Shown one piece after another: positions 17,690 to 26,421 of a stretch of DNA of 64,000 nucleotides; positions within the stretch are counted from its first letter, which is position 1; each line of letters opens with the position of its first letter. Position numbers and translations under genes: made by a program. The DNA is from Streptomyces achromogenes (GTDB lineage Bacteria > Actinomycetota > Actinomycetes > Streptomycetales > Streptomycetaceae): assembly GCF_030816715.1 (NCBI RefSeq), contig NZ_JAUSYH010000001.1, positions 992,001-1,056,000 of the forward strand. Reading direction: 5' to 3'. The notes beneath the pieces were generated by a model. That model saw nothing but the letters and a program-made list of their open reading frames with translations, was not told the origin of the DNA and did not search any database.

Positions 17690-17850
17690 GCAGCCGAAGG
17701 GCCGCCCACTGTGACGTAGTAGCCCACCACGTCACCGGCATGAGCCTCCCCTACCAGCGCATGCCCGGCCCACGTACCCGCGCTCCTGCTCGGCTGCCAG
17801 GCCGTCCAAGGACTGGCCTTGGCGGGCCGTCGGCAACCCCGATCCTCGCC
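17690..17850 (-). pseudogene. Possible relic of a GNAT acetyltransferase
   Basis: On the minus strand two frames read AAEQERGYVG and then GDVVGYYVTVGG, similar to the substrate-binding part of TacT-like GNAT enzymes (VVGYYTLA). A frameshift lies between them and the acetyl-CoA motif is not found. Weak. Confidence 0.25.
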
Positions 17851-18041
17851 CCCGGCCCTTCTGGACAAACCACGACCGGCTGGACCGATCACCAAGGATC
17901 GAGGTCTGAGGTGCTTCGCCCGACGGCACGGCCAGCAAAAGCCGTCCGCCACAGGCGCTGACCCGAGGCGCCTGATCAATGCATCAGTGACCACTGAGTC
18001 AGCCCAGTAGATGTGATTCCCACCAAGAGGAGCAGTCGACA

Positions 18042-18326
18042 ATGACCACGCCAAGTACACCGTTGCCGGCCACCAACGGGCCGTCCGCAATGCGCGCGTC
18101 GTTGATCTCCGGTCTCACCGGCGGACTGATGGGGGCCGTAGTGAGCGCCCTCATCAACTATGCGCTGATCGGTGTGCCGAGTAGCGCCACGGCCAATGCT
18201 TTGAATCATGCTCTGAGCGGCCTCATCAGTGGATTCGCTGCCGGTTTCCTCGGACTCCGCGCACATCAACGCAAGGTCTCCGCCGCGGCCGAGACCGAGG
18301 CCGAGGCCGAGAGAGCCGACCAGTGA
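18042..18326 (+). CDS. Small hypothetical membrane protein
   Basis: 94 residues from ATG 18042 with an AAGAGGAG ribosome site ten bases before. Two hydrophobic, glycine-rich stretches (GLTGGLMGAVVSALINYALI and LSGLISGFAAGFLGL) should span the membrane; the tail is charged (Glu/Ala-rich). I do not recognise a family. It stands alone upstream of the SARP regulator. Confidence 0.6.
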   Translation: MTTPSTPLPATNGPSAMRASLISGLTGGLMGAVVSALINYALIGVPSSATANALNHALSGLISGFAAGFLGLRAHQRKVSAAAETEAEAERADQ

Positions 18327-18526
18327 GGCGGCTTCACACACTTTGAGGCGACCGAGCCTCCCCGTAGCGGCGGCGCATCGGAAAGCTGTGGGGTGAACGC
18401 CACCGGTTTCAGCGGAGCCGTGACAGGAGGTACATGATGCGGCGATGGGCGACCTCTCCAACGTCCTAAGGGTGGCGACGCGGGGCGCTCCGGCTCCCTG
18501 TGGGACGTCAGAACCAGGAGGATGCC

Positions 18527-21500
18527 GTGAAGACAGGTGAACCTCACAGTGACGCCCTCGACGTGCGTGTCCTCGGAACACTGGAGCTCTACGCGGGCGA
18601 CCGGCGGCTGGAGATCGCGGGAGGGCGGGCACGAGGTCTCGTCGGGCTGCTTGCCCGATCCGTGGGGCGGCCTGTGGCAACCACGGAGATCGTGCGACAG
18701 GTATGGGGGCTGGCGGAAAAGGAGGCGCACAAGCCAGGGGTCCGTAACGCCGTACAGGCCCGGGTGTCGTCGTTGAGGCGCGTGCTCGACCCGAGCGTGT
18801 TGTGTGCCGTGCCTGGCGGCTACCTCCTCGACCTTCCAGGCCAGGCCGTGGACTCGGCGCGGTTCGAGACCGCATTGTCCGAGGCCAGGGGACTGCGCCG
18901 GCGGAGCGGGGTGGATGGCGTGGCCGAGGCGTATCGGTGTGCGCTGGCGCAGTGGCGGTCCGAGTCCGCCTACACCGATGTACGGCACGTCCCTGCGCTC
19001 GGGGAGGAAAGCGACCGCCTCGCTGAGCTGCGATTGCAGGCACTCAAGGAGTGTCTGGCCGCAGAGGTGGACGAGGGGGCGTACGACATTGCTGCTGTAG
19101 AGCTGTTGACGCTGACGAGGCAGCATCCGCAGGTCGAGGAGTTCTGGGCGCTGCGGATGCTGACTCTGTCCCGGCTGGAGCGGCAGGCCGATGCCCTGGC
19201 CGTCTACCAGGAGGCTCGGCGCGTGCTGGACGACCGATACGGGCTCGTACCTGGGGCTCGCTTGCAGGAGATGGAGCGACTCATCCTGCGGGGTACGGGA
19301 GCAACTGTCTCTGGAGCGAAGCCGGCCGGGCCGACGAGCGTAGGCCTGCCCGCCACGTCCTTCCTCGGCCGCGAGGGGGAAGTCGATGCGACGCTGAATA
19401 TTCTCGGTCGTACCAGGATCCTCACGTTGACCGGCCCGGGTGGCGTAGGCAAGACAAGGCTCGCGCTGGAGGTGTCGCGGGCGCTGGTCGACCGCCGGGC
19501 ACCGGCGGTGGCTCAGGACGCGATTGTGGTCGATCTTGTGCCGTACGCGCCTGGCGATGATCTGGCCACGGCCGTTCTCGACTCGCTGTGTGCCGCGACG
19601 CTGCCGGGCGGGACATCCGGCCGAGGGCGCAACCCCGTTCAGATGCTGTGCGACGCGCTCAAGGGTCGTCGGGTGTTGGTGGTCCTGGACAACTGTGAAC
19701 ACGTCGCGGACGAGGCTGCCGCACTCTCTGCCGCGCTGAACGCGGGCACAGAGGGGACCACGATCCTGGCCACCAGCAGGCAGCCGCTTGGTATTCCCGG
19801 TGAGGCCGTTCATCCGGTCGCGCCGCTGGCCGTGCCCTCGGACCTCGACGACGTCGTGGCTCTGGCCATACTGCCTGCCGTCCGGCTCTTCCTCGACCGT
19901 GCGCAGGCCGTACGGCCGGGTCTGACCGTTGACGCCGCCGGCGTACGGACCATCAGCCGTGTTTGTCATCAACTCGACGGCATCCCCTTGGCGATAGAAC
20001 TGGCGGCGGTACGTGCCGGTGCGTTGGGTCTGGCCGGCGTGGAGCGTCTGCTGGACGATCGGTTCCGGCAGTTGGACCGGGGCCCGGGAAGGGGCCCGGA
20101 CCGGCACCGCACTCTGGAGTCGGTGGTCGGCTGGAGCTACCAGCTGCTCGACCGCCGGGAGCAGCAGGCTCTGGACCGCCTATCGGTGTTCCGTGGACCG
20201 TTTCTGCCCCAGCAGGTGCGGGGACTGTGGACTCATCTGGGCCAGGACGACACCGACGTCCGGGCCCTGCTCGGACGGCTGGCGGCAAGGTCGCTGGTGC
20301 AGGCCGAGGCGGCGGAGGGCTTTCCGGAGAGGTTCAGGCTCCTGGAGACCGTCCGTCTCTACGCCGGCCGGAAGCTGGAGGCCACAGGTGGGACCGAACG
20401 CGTCGTACATGCCCAGGTGGACGTCTATGTTTCTCTGGCGACCTCTTGCAGTCGTTGGCTTGTGGGAACCGGTCAGGCGCAGGCCGTGCGCACGCTCATG
20501 CTGGAAGAGGGCAACATCCGTGCGGCCTTCCAGCGTGCGCTGGACCGCGGCCTTGGTGACCGCGCCCACCAGCTCGTCGGTGCGCTCGGATACACGACCT
20601 GGATGCGTGGCGGCCGCACAGCGGACTGGGAGCTGATCACCAGATCGCTTTCCCTGCCCGCACAGGACGCGGAGATCCGAGTGCGGGCCTTGGCATGGGC
20701 GGCGAACATAGGCTCTGTTTTCGGTCACCTTCGGGAGGCCGTGCAGTTCGGGGTACAGGCTGCAGAGGCGGCCCGGGGGCATGAAAGCATCCGGATCGCG
20801 GACCTGGCCCTCGCATACGTGGGCAAGGCGCACGCGCTGCACCGACTCGGCCGCTGGGAGCAAGGGGACGCGGTCCTGGAGGAGGCGCGGCGTCTGGCCC
20901 TGTCGTCAGGCGACCCGTGGACCATGGCCGCACCCTCGATGGTGCGTGGCCTGGGTTTGCTGGCGCGCGGACGGATTACCGCTGCCGAAACGGCCTTCAT
21001 GACTGCTGCCGAACAGTACAGTCGGTGCGCCGACAACTGGGCCCAACAGCGAGCGCTGTTGCGACGGGCAATGACCTGCGAGGCCCGGGGCGATCTCCGC
21101 GGCGCCGCCGTGCTGCTCGCCGAAGCGGTTCAACTCGTCGAGGAACTCGTTCTGCCGGAGGTCGCCGTACCGGCGAAGGTTGCATTGGCACGGGTGACGC
21201 TGCTGGCCGGGCACATCGACGCCGGCCGACACATGGTCCATGAGTTGACCCGGTCGACTACCGTGCTGTCGCTGGACGTCCCGGCCGCACAGCTCGCCCA
21301 GTGCAAGGCCATCCTCGCCGATGCGGACGGCAGATCGGCCGAAGCGATCCGCCGCCACCTGGACGCCGGAGTCGGCCTGGCAGATGTGGGCCTGTATGCC
21401 GAGGCCGTGGAATCATGGGCGCGGGTCGTGCTCCTCGCCGAGCAGGACAGCCCCCAGTTCGCCGCCGCCCTGGGGGCCGCGGAGCAGGTGGCGACAAGGA

Positions 21501-21664
21501 GCGAGAGCCCGCGCGTGTTGGCCATCGTGCGGTACATGCGAGGCCTGCGAGCGGGATCGGACTCGGCTGCGGCCGATGAACTCGCCGCAGCGGAGGGACT
21601 GTTCACCCAGAACGGCCTTGGCCTGCCCGCCCTGCTGCGACGCGGCGGCCCAGCGGCAGGCTGA
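18527..21664 (+). CDS. SARP/AfsR-type transcriptional regulator (OmpR-like DNA-binding, BTAD, NB-ARC, TPR)
   Basis: 1045 residues from GTG 18527 behind AGGAGG (a GTG nine codons upstream is less well placed). Residues ~10-100 form a winged-helix DNA-binding domain (VRVLGTLELY, GGYLLDL). Residues ~105-250 are the BTAD helical repeat (RRVLDDRYGLVPGA). An NB-ARC ATPase follows with P-loop GPGGVGKTRLA and Walker B VLVVLDNCEH, and the C-terminal half is TPR-like. AfsR/DnrI-family proteins activate secondary-metabolite or other operons, but no biosynthetic cluster lies nearby. The target may be outside the window or the catabolic genes. Confidence 0.9.
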   Translation: MKTGEPHSDALDVRVLGTLELYAGDRRLEIAGGRARGLVGLLARSVGRPVATTEIVRQVWGLAEKEAHKPGVRNAVQARVSSLRRVLDPSVLCAVPGGYLLDLPGQAVDSARFETALSEARGLRRRSGVDGVAEAYRCALAQWRSESAYTDVRHVPALGEESDRLAELRLQALKECLAAEVDEGAYDIAAVELLTLTRQHPQVEEFWALRMLTLSRLERQADALAVYQEARRVLDDRYGLVPGARLQEMERLILRGTGATVSGAKPAGPTSVGLPATSFLGREGEVDATLNILGRTRILTLTGPGGVGKTRLALEVSRALVDRRAPAVAQDAIVVDLVPYAPGDDLATAVLDSLCAATLPGGTSGRGRNPVQMLCDALKGRRVLVVLDNCEHVADEAAALSAALNAGTEGTTILATSRQPLGIPGEAVHPVAPLAVPSDLDDVVALAILPAVRLFLDRAQAVRPGLTVDAAGVRTISRVCHQLDGIPLAIELAAVRAGALGLAGVERLLDDRFRQLDRGPGRGPDRHRTLESVVGWSYQLLDRREQQALDRLSVFRGPFLPQQVRGLWTHLGQDDTDVRALLGRLAARSLVQAEAAEGFPERFRLLETVRLYAGRKLEATGGTERVVHAQVDVYVSLATSCSRWLVGTGQAQAVRTLMLEEGNIRAAFQRALDRGLGDRAHQLVGALGYTTWMRGGRTADWELITRSLSLPAQDAEIRVRALAWAANIGSVFGHLREAVQFGVQAAEAARGHESIRIADLALAYVGKAHALHRLGRWEQGDAVLEEARRLALSSGDPWTMAAPSMVRGLGLLARGRITAAETAFMTAAEQYSRCADNWAQQRALLRRAMTCEARGDLRGAAVLLAEAVQLVEELVLPEVAVPAKVALARVTLLAGHIDAGRHMVHELTRSTTVLSLDVPAAQLAQCKAILADADGRSAEAIRRHLDAGVGLADVGLYAEAVESWARVVLLAEQDSPQFAAALGAAEQVATRSESPRVLAIVRYMRGLRAGSDSAAADELAAAEGLFTQNGLGLPALLRRGGPAAG

Positions 21665-21846
21665 TCGAGAGGTCGGATCTGTGCGATCCAGAGCCCGGGC
21701 CGCCGGGCGAGCAACCTCGCTGCCCCGTTCGCACGGGTCATAAAGCGGCTTGGGATGACGGCCGTGTTTCGGAGCATCGTTGCTGCGGTCGGCCTTGGGC
21801 CTGCTGTCGCTGCCCGACGCCGCCGGACGTATTGCCGACTGACGGT

Positions 21847-22872
21847 TCAGTCGCCGCCGTGCATGGCACGAGTGAGCTCCACACGTGACCGCAGTGACAG
21901 CTTGCGGTAGGTGCTCTTCAAGTACTTCTTGACTGTGTGGGGACTGAGGAAGAGCTGCTCGGCGATCTGCCCGTCTCTCAAGCCCGAGGCCACGAGGTCC
22001 GCGATCTCGTACTCCCTCGGGCTCAGGGCCTCCTGAATCAAAGCCCGTGCATGGGTAGGTGCCTCAGCCGGGGTGTGCATGATGGTGATGAGGATGTCGT
22101 CAGGCAACTGCGTCGACCGTAGCTTCAGACCGGTCTCTGGATCTTCGCAGGGACGCATCGTCCCCTCGGGTGCCTTTGCCGCTCCGTCGCGTGACCGGGC
22201 CAGGAGGTCGTCGAACGTCCGGCCGTCGGAGAAACCGCCGATGATGCGCTGCGCCGCAGCGTTCGCGGTGCGTTCGGCGGTGCGGATGTCGGTCACCACC
22301 ACCGGCTCGTCGATCAGGTCGAGAGCCGCGGAGGCGCGAGCGAGTCGCCTGCCGATCTCTTCGGCAATCCTGGCACTTTCCATCGCCAGGCCGGAGAGAC
22401 GGCCAAGTGCCTCGACGACGGCCAGCTCTCCCACGGCGAAAGCGCCCTGGTCCGACGTACGAGCTACGTTCAAGGTGCCCCGTACCTCCCCCGCCACGAT
22501 CAGGGGCGCCTGCAACGTATGAGCGATGCTGTGCAAGGCGAGAACCTGCCGGTACAGAGGGAGAAGCATCCACTCGGCCGGCTCGTAGATCTCAGCTTCC
22601 GTCACCGCTGAACGACTGGTCAGCACCGCCTCCAGCACCAGGTCCGAGTCACGACCCTGATGTTCATACTTGGCCAGGAAATAGTCGCCCACTCCATAGG
22701 CCTGGACGCTCGATGCCGCGTTCCCCACGCTGCGCAAGAGGTACGCCCCTGCGGCCTTTCCGGGAACGACGCGGCCGAGCTCATCAAGGACCTTCGCCTG
22801 GAGGTCCTGCTCCGCGCAGGCCCCCGCCTCGGCAGTGAATCGAAGCAGCCTGCTGCTCACCGAAGAGTTCAC
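21847..22872 (-). CDS. GAF-LuxR family transcriptional regulator
   Basis: 341 residues from GTG 22872, which follows a GAAGGG ribosome site; the open frame extends to a TTG at 23046 without family-like sequence. A GAF-like sensor region (APLIVAGEVRGTLNVAR) leads to a PAS-like part (EPVVVTDIRTAER), and the C-terminus is a LuxR helix-turn-helix (LSPREYEIADLVASGL, HTVKKYLKSTYRKL). It has the same architecture as 26390-27475. It is divergent from the aldoxime dehydratase gene and probably controls it. Confidence 0.88.
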   Translation of the reverse strand: MNSSVSSRLLRFTAEAGACAEQDLQAKVLDELGRVVPGKAAGAYLLRSVGNAASSVQAYGVGDYFLAKYEHQGRDSDLVLEAVLTSRSAVTEAEIYEPAEWMLLPLYRQVLALHSIAHTLQAPLIVAGEVRGTLNVARTSDQGAFAVGELAVVEALGRLSGLAMESARIAEEIGRRLARASAALDLIDEPVVVTDIRTAERTANAAAQRIIGGFSDGRTFDDLLARSRDGAAKAPEGTMRPCEDPETGLKLRSTQLPDDILITIMHTPAEAPTHARALIQEALSPREYEIADLVASGLRDGQIAEQLFLSPHTVKKYLKSTYRKLSLRSRVELTRAMHGGD

Positions 22873-23284
22873 GTCTGAAGCCCTTCGCTGGTAAAACGAC
22901 CGATGCTCGCCTGGCTGGCCACCATCAAGTGCTCGTTTCGGTGCTCCGTCGTCATTCGCCTGTGTCCCGAGAACCTCGTGTCCAGTCGGTCCCCCGGAAG
23001 GCCGGCACGTGACGGTCTCACCGCTCACGCTTGATCCGAGGATCAACCCAATGCCGGAGAGCGGTCAAGTGTGCTGACCCCGTAGCAGCCACGGGGGACC
23101 GCCGTGTCCGGAAGATTACCCATTCGGGTGACACTCGGGCGCGGACGCGGCAGGGCGCACCAGGCTCGGTGGACCCCGACGAGTACCCACCCCGGCAACG
23201 GTACTCGCTTGAGGTCTGCCCCATCCGGTGGGGGGCAGCCACGCTGACTCATGAGCACCAGAGGAACCACGAGAGGAACCAGCG
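22873..23284. promoter_or_regulatory. Divergent promoter region between LuxR regulator and aldoxime dehydratase
   Basis: 412 bases without a gene between two start codons facing apart. It must hold promoters in both directions. A small palindrome ACCC-ATTC-GGGT lies near 23120, and the segment before the dehydratase start carries a repeated GAGGAACCA, one copy of which is the ribosome site. No stronger operator seen. Confidence 0.55.
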
Positions 23285-24313
23285 GTGACGAAGATCCGAG
23301 CCAGTGAATTCCAGAACCCCTACTCGGCATACAGTTCGGAGTTCTCGTCACTGGACGCCGCCGCCGTCATGGCGCAGATCGGCATCCAGTACGACCCAGG
23401 AACCGACGTCCAGGACATGCGCGACCAGGTACTGCACGCCCTGGAAGCAGACGCCTCCGTGTATCAGATCGAGGCCGGACGACACCTGGACGCGGCCGGC
23501 CAGGTCAACGACGTGTTCCTGGCGTACTGGGTCTCGGGGGACGACTACCGCCGATGGCATGCCGAGCACCCGCTGGAATCCTGGGTGCCGGAACCGGGCG
23601 AACGAAGCGTCGGGCTCTGGGTCGAGTCGCTGCAGGTACCGGCCCGCCGATTGGAGACGTCGTATTCCACGCAGGATGCCCGGTGGGGCATGGCGAAGAA
23701 CCGGTCGAAGGAGCTCAACCCGTACCACTCCTACTTCGGGTCGATGCGCGACCGCATCCACGACGCAGAGGACGGTGGGCTGCCCGGAACAGTAACGGAT
23801 GTGTCACCGGGCGCCGTGATGTCCGGCAGCCGTCTCGTCTCGTTCGAGGTACCGGAGAACATGTGCTTCATCCGGTCACCTCAAGGGTGGCGGCACTGCC
23901 CCGATGCGGAGCGCGACTGGTTCGAGGAGAAGATGCTTCCGGTGTATCAGGCGGGGGTCGACTACTTGTCGGAAAACCCCCTCGACACCGGGTGTCTCAG
24001 CATCCGCAAGATCGACGTCCACCACCCTGCTGATGCGCAGGTCCAGACTGCCACGCTGGCCTGGTGGCAGTCGCTCGCGCACCTCGAGGCCTGGGCGCAC
24101 GAGCATCCCACCCATCTCGCCATCTTGCAGAGCTTCGGCGGGTTGGCCCGGCACTTCGCGCCCGACGTCACCGTGGTTCTCGGTCACGAGGTCTACGTCG
24201 TGCCGGCGGGCGGTGCCCGGGCGGAATACCTCAACTGTCACGACCGCACGGGTCTCCTGCCGTTCTTGGGACACCTGAGCGGCGCTGTTTCCGATCTCGT
24301 TTCCGACCACTGA
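23285..24313 (+). CDS. oxd: Heme-dependent aldoxime dehydratase
   Basis: 342 residues from GTG 23285. Matches the phenylacetaldoxime/aliphatic aldoxime dehydratase family throughout: ENMCFIRSPQ, WAHEHPTHLAI, LGHEVYVV and AEYLNCHDRTG. By position H301 fits the proximal heme ligand and H319 the distal catalytic His known for the family. These cytoplasmic enzymes convert R-CH=NOH to nitriles using ferrous heme. Classic aldoxime clusters also encode nitrile hydratase/amidase or nitrilase; none is present in the window. Instead an alpha/beta hydrolase follows at 34 bases. Confidence 0.93.
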   Translation: MTKIRASEFQNPYSAYSSEFSSLDAAAVMAQIGIQYDPGTDVQDMRDQVLHALEADASVYQIEAGRHLDAAGQVNDVFLAYWVSGDDYRRWHAEHPLESWVPEPGERSVGLWVESLQVPARRLETSYSTQDARWGMAKNRSKELNPYHSYFGSMRDRIHDAEDGGLPGTVTDVSPGAVMSGSRLVSFEVPENMCFIRSPQGWRHCPDAERDWFEEKMLPVYQAGVDYLSENPLDTGCLSIRKIDVHHPADAQVQTATLAWWQSLAHLEAWAHEHPTHLAILQSFGGLARHFAPDVTVVLGHEVYVVPAGGARAEYLNCHDRTGLLPFLGHLSGAVSDLVSDH

Positions 24314-24347
24314 GCGTCCCGGATCGCCCGGGGCGAAGGAGAGCGCG

Positions 24348-25184
24348 ATGCCGAACCACATCGTCGACTACGAAGTCGCCGGCCTGCACGTTGCCAGGCG
24401 GAGACCTGACCCCGCTTCGACCGCCAGGCCGAACCCCGTGCTGTTGGTACACGGCGGACTCCACGGGGCGTGGTGCTGGGACGATTTCACCGAGTACCTG
24501 TCAGCCAGAGGCTGGGACTGCCACGCTCTGAGCTGGAGAGGTCACGGAAAGTCACAGCCGTTGCCGCCGGAAGAGGCTCTCCGGCGTTCCATCGAAGACG
24601 TGGCCCCCGATATCGAAGCAGTGGCCTCCGGGCTCCAGGAGCCACCGATCATCATCGCTCACAGCATGGGTGCACTCGCGAGCCTGAAGTACGCCGAACG
24701 CAATCGGCACGCGGGCATGGTGCTCCTGACACCCGGTCTCCCAAGGGAGGTGACCCCCGACAATCTCGAGGTACCGACCGATCCCACTCAGATGTGGGGT
24801 CCGCCGCCGTTCGAGCTGACGAAACAACTGTTCTTCTCCGGAGCCGACGAGGAGCTTGCCCGGCGGTACTACGAGCTCCTCATCCCGGAGTCCCCACGGG
24901 CGGTGGCCCAAGTCACCACGGAGTGGAGCGTCACTGTCGATCCGGTGAGGATCTCGGGGCCGCTCCTCGTCCTCGCGGCTGAGCACGACGCCTTGTCCGA
25001 TCCGGCCGCCGTGCACCGGCTGGCCCGGTTGCTGGGCGCGGACTACCGCTACGCGGCTGGCTTCGGTCATGGCGTCACCCTCGACCGGAAGTGGGCGGAC
25101 ATCGCGGAGATGACGCACCGATGGCTCTGCAACATCGCTGGTGAGGGCGAGGGCGAGCCACAAAGGGAGGCGCTGATCCAATGA
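24348..25184 (+). CDS. Alpha/beta hydrolase downstream of aldoxime dehydratase
   Basis: 278 residues from ATG 24348 behind GAAGGAGAG. VLLVHGGLHGAW, nucleophile elbow AHSMGA, acid region LAAEHDALSD and His in AGFGHGVTL. Paralogue of 5123-5953 (shared WGPPP and IPESP motifs). Probably co-transcribed with the aldoxime dehydratase; it could act on the nitrile, on a cyanohydrin, or on an ester or amide precursor. The reaction is not known. Its stop overlaps the start of a PAS-domain frame (ATGA). Confidence 0.87.
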   Translation: MPNHIVDYEVAGLHVARRRPDPASTARPNPVLLVHGGLHGAWCWDDFTEYLSARGWDCHALSWRGHGKSQPLPPEEALRRSIEDVAPDIEAVASGLQEPPIIIAHSMGALASLKYAERNRHAGMVLLTPGLPREVTPDNLEVPTDPTQMWGPPPFELTKQLFFSGADEELARRYYELLIPESPRAVAQVTTEWSVTVDPVRISGPLLVLAAEHDALSDPAAVHRLARLLGADYRYAAGFGHGVTLDRKWADIAEMTHRWLCNIAGEGEGEPQREALIQ

Positions 25185-25700
25185 TCGACTGGGACAGCCA
25201 CGGTTCCCGCCCCGTCGGGCTCCCGGATGTCCAGTACAGTGGAAAACGGGATGAAATGCCTACGGCCAGACCTCAAGCATCCATGGCCAGGGTCGGACGG
25301 ACGGATACTCCGGTGAGCGCGTCCTCAACCGGCCGCATCGCGGTCTCTCATGCCGTCGGACCTGTGGCCACTTTCGTTCTGGATGACGAGGGCATCGTGA
25401 CCGCGTGGAGCCCCGCGGCGGAGGAGCTCCTCGGATACAGGACGACCGAGGTCGTGGGACGGCCGGCGGCTGTGCTGTGGCCCGGAACGCCTCCGGACCT
25501 GACCCGGAAAGGGAGCATGTCTGGACCGTCTCGTCCTTCGCGTTGACCGGGGGGGATGGGCCAGATCATCGGGTCACGATGACCGCTCCGAAGAGGGAAG
25601 TGAGGGTGACCGCCGCCGTGGAGGAGGCGGCCACCTCGCGGCTGATCTCGACCGTGATCGACCGGGCCGGGCGCCCATGCGCACCCCGCTCGGCTTCGCT
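25181..25700 (+). pseudogene. Truncated PAS-domain sensor fragment
   Basis: Starts at ATG 25181 overlapping the hydrolase stop. A PAS core is clear (ATFVLDDEGIVTAWSPAAEE, LLGYRTTEVVGRPA). The frame ends at 25546. PAS-like text appears to go on in another frame (REHVWTVSSFALTGGDG), so a frameshift near 25500 is likely. No output domain (kinase or phosphatase) is found before the next gene. Either a broken sensor or a stand-alone PAS protein. Confidence 0.55.
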
Positions 25701-25749
25701 GCGCTGGTCAGTGCAGGAACCCCGGCTACGCACCCGGGGCAGCCGACGC

Positions 25750-26421
25750 TCAGACGGTGATCTGGTTCTGGAGCACATCCCGGACCAGAGTGGCCAGGCT
25801 TTCCGACTCAGTCTTGACCTTGATCCGAGCCCGGTGGACATCGACCGTCTTGACGCTGGTGCCCGGCCGCCGGGCGATGACCTGGCTCGAAAGTCCGCTG
25901 ATCACCAGTCGTAGCACCTCTCGCTCGCGGGGCGTCAGGGTCTCCAGCCGGGAACGGATCTCCAGACGACGACGGTGCCGGGCAAAGAGCCGCGTTGCTT
26001 CGAGAAGTTGCTCCTGAACGACTTCCAGCATCTTCCGCGGCTCGTAGGGTTTCTCAAGGAAGTCAACGGCTCCCTGGCGCAGGGCCAGCACAGACATCGG
26101 GATGTCGCTGTGAGCCGAGCAGAAGATCACCGGTGCCGGGAAGTCCCGGGCGAGGAGCTGCTCCTGCGGTGGGAACCCACTCAGCCCGGGCATGCGCACG
26201 TCGACGATCAGTACGGCGGGCTCCGCCGGATCGAACTCGGAGAGGAAGGACGCCGCGTCGGGATAGGTGAGGGTCTGGATGCCGACGCTCTCGAAGAGGA
26301 ACACCAACGACTGGCGCAGGTCCTCATCTTCGTCGACGATGTGGACCACGGGCGTGGTCCCGACGCTCCGTGGGGAGTGGCACTGTGGATCACGGCAAAG
26401 GCTTGACCGCGTTACCGCCAT
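25750..26421 (-). CDS. FixJ/TodT-type response regulator (REC + LuxR HTH)
   Basis: Up to 223 residues. Receiver domain with acidic pair DEDED, phospho-acceptor Asp in VLIVDVRMPG, switch Ser in CSAHSD and Lys in LEKPY; then a LuxR-type helix-turn-helix (LTPREREVLRLVISGLSS). The ATG at 26421 overlaps the upstream regulator by 32 bases; GTG 26349 is an alternative that would trim the poorly conserved first 24 residues. FixJ/StyR/TodT proteins often switch aromatic catabolism with a PAS-containing kinase. Here only a broken PAS fragment lies next to it. Confidence 0.85.
   Translation of the reverse strand: MAVTRSSLCRDPQCHSPRSVGTTPVVHIVDEDEDLRQSLVFLFESVGIQTLTYPDAASFLSEFDPAEPAVLIVDVRMPGLSGFPPQEQLLARDFPAPVIFCSAHSDIPMSVLALRQGAVDFLEKPYEPRKMLEVVQEQLLEATRLFARHRRRLEIRSRLETLTPREREVLRLVISGLSSQVIARRPGTSVKTVDVHRARIKVKTESESLATLVRDVLQNQITV

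Larger units (their letters stand above)
16526..18041. other. Gene-poor decayed stretch
   Basis: No intact gene found. It contains a 13-base perfect inverted repeat (CGAAGCTCCGTTG, 16660-16672 with 16703-16715) and two weak protein relics described separately. Overlapping frames on both strands carry no consistent motif. It separates the catabolic operon from the regulator block. Confidence 0.5.

Noticed and set aside
18266..20107. 613-codon frame antisense to the SARP gene
   Set aside because: No recognisable domain; the sense strand shows a full SARP-NB-ARC protein.
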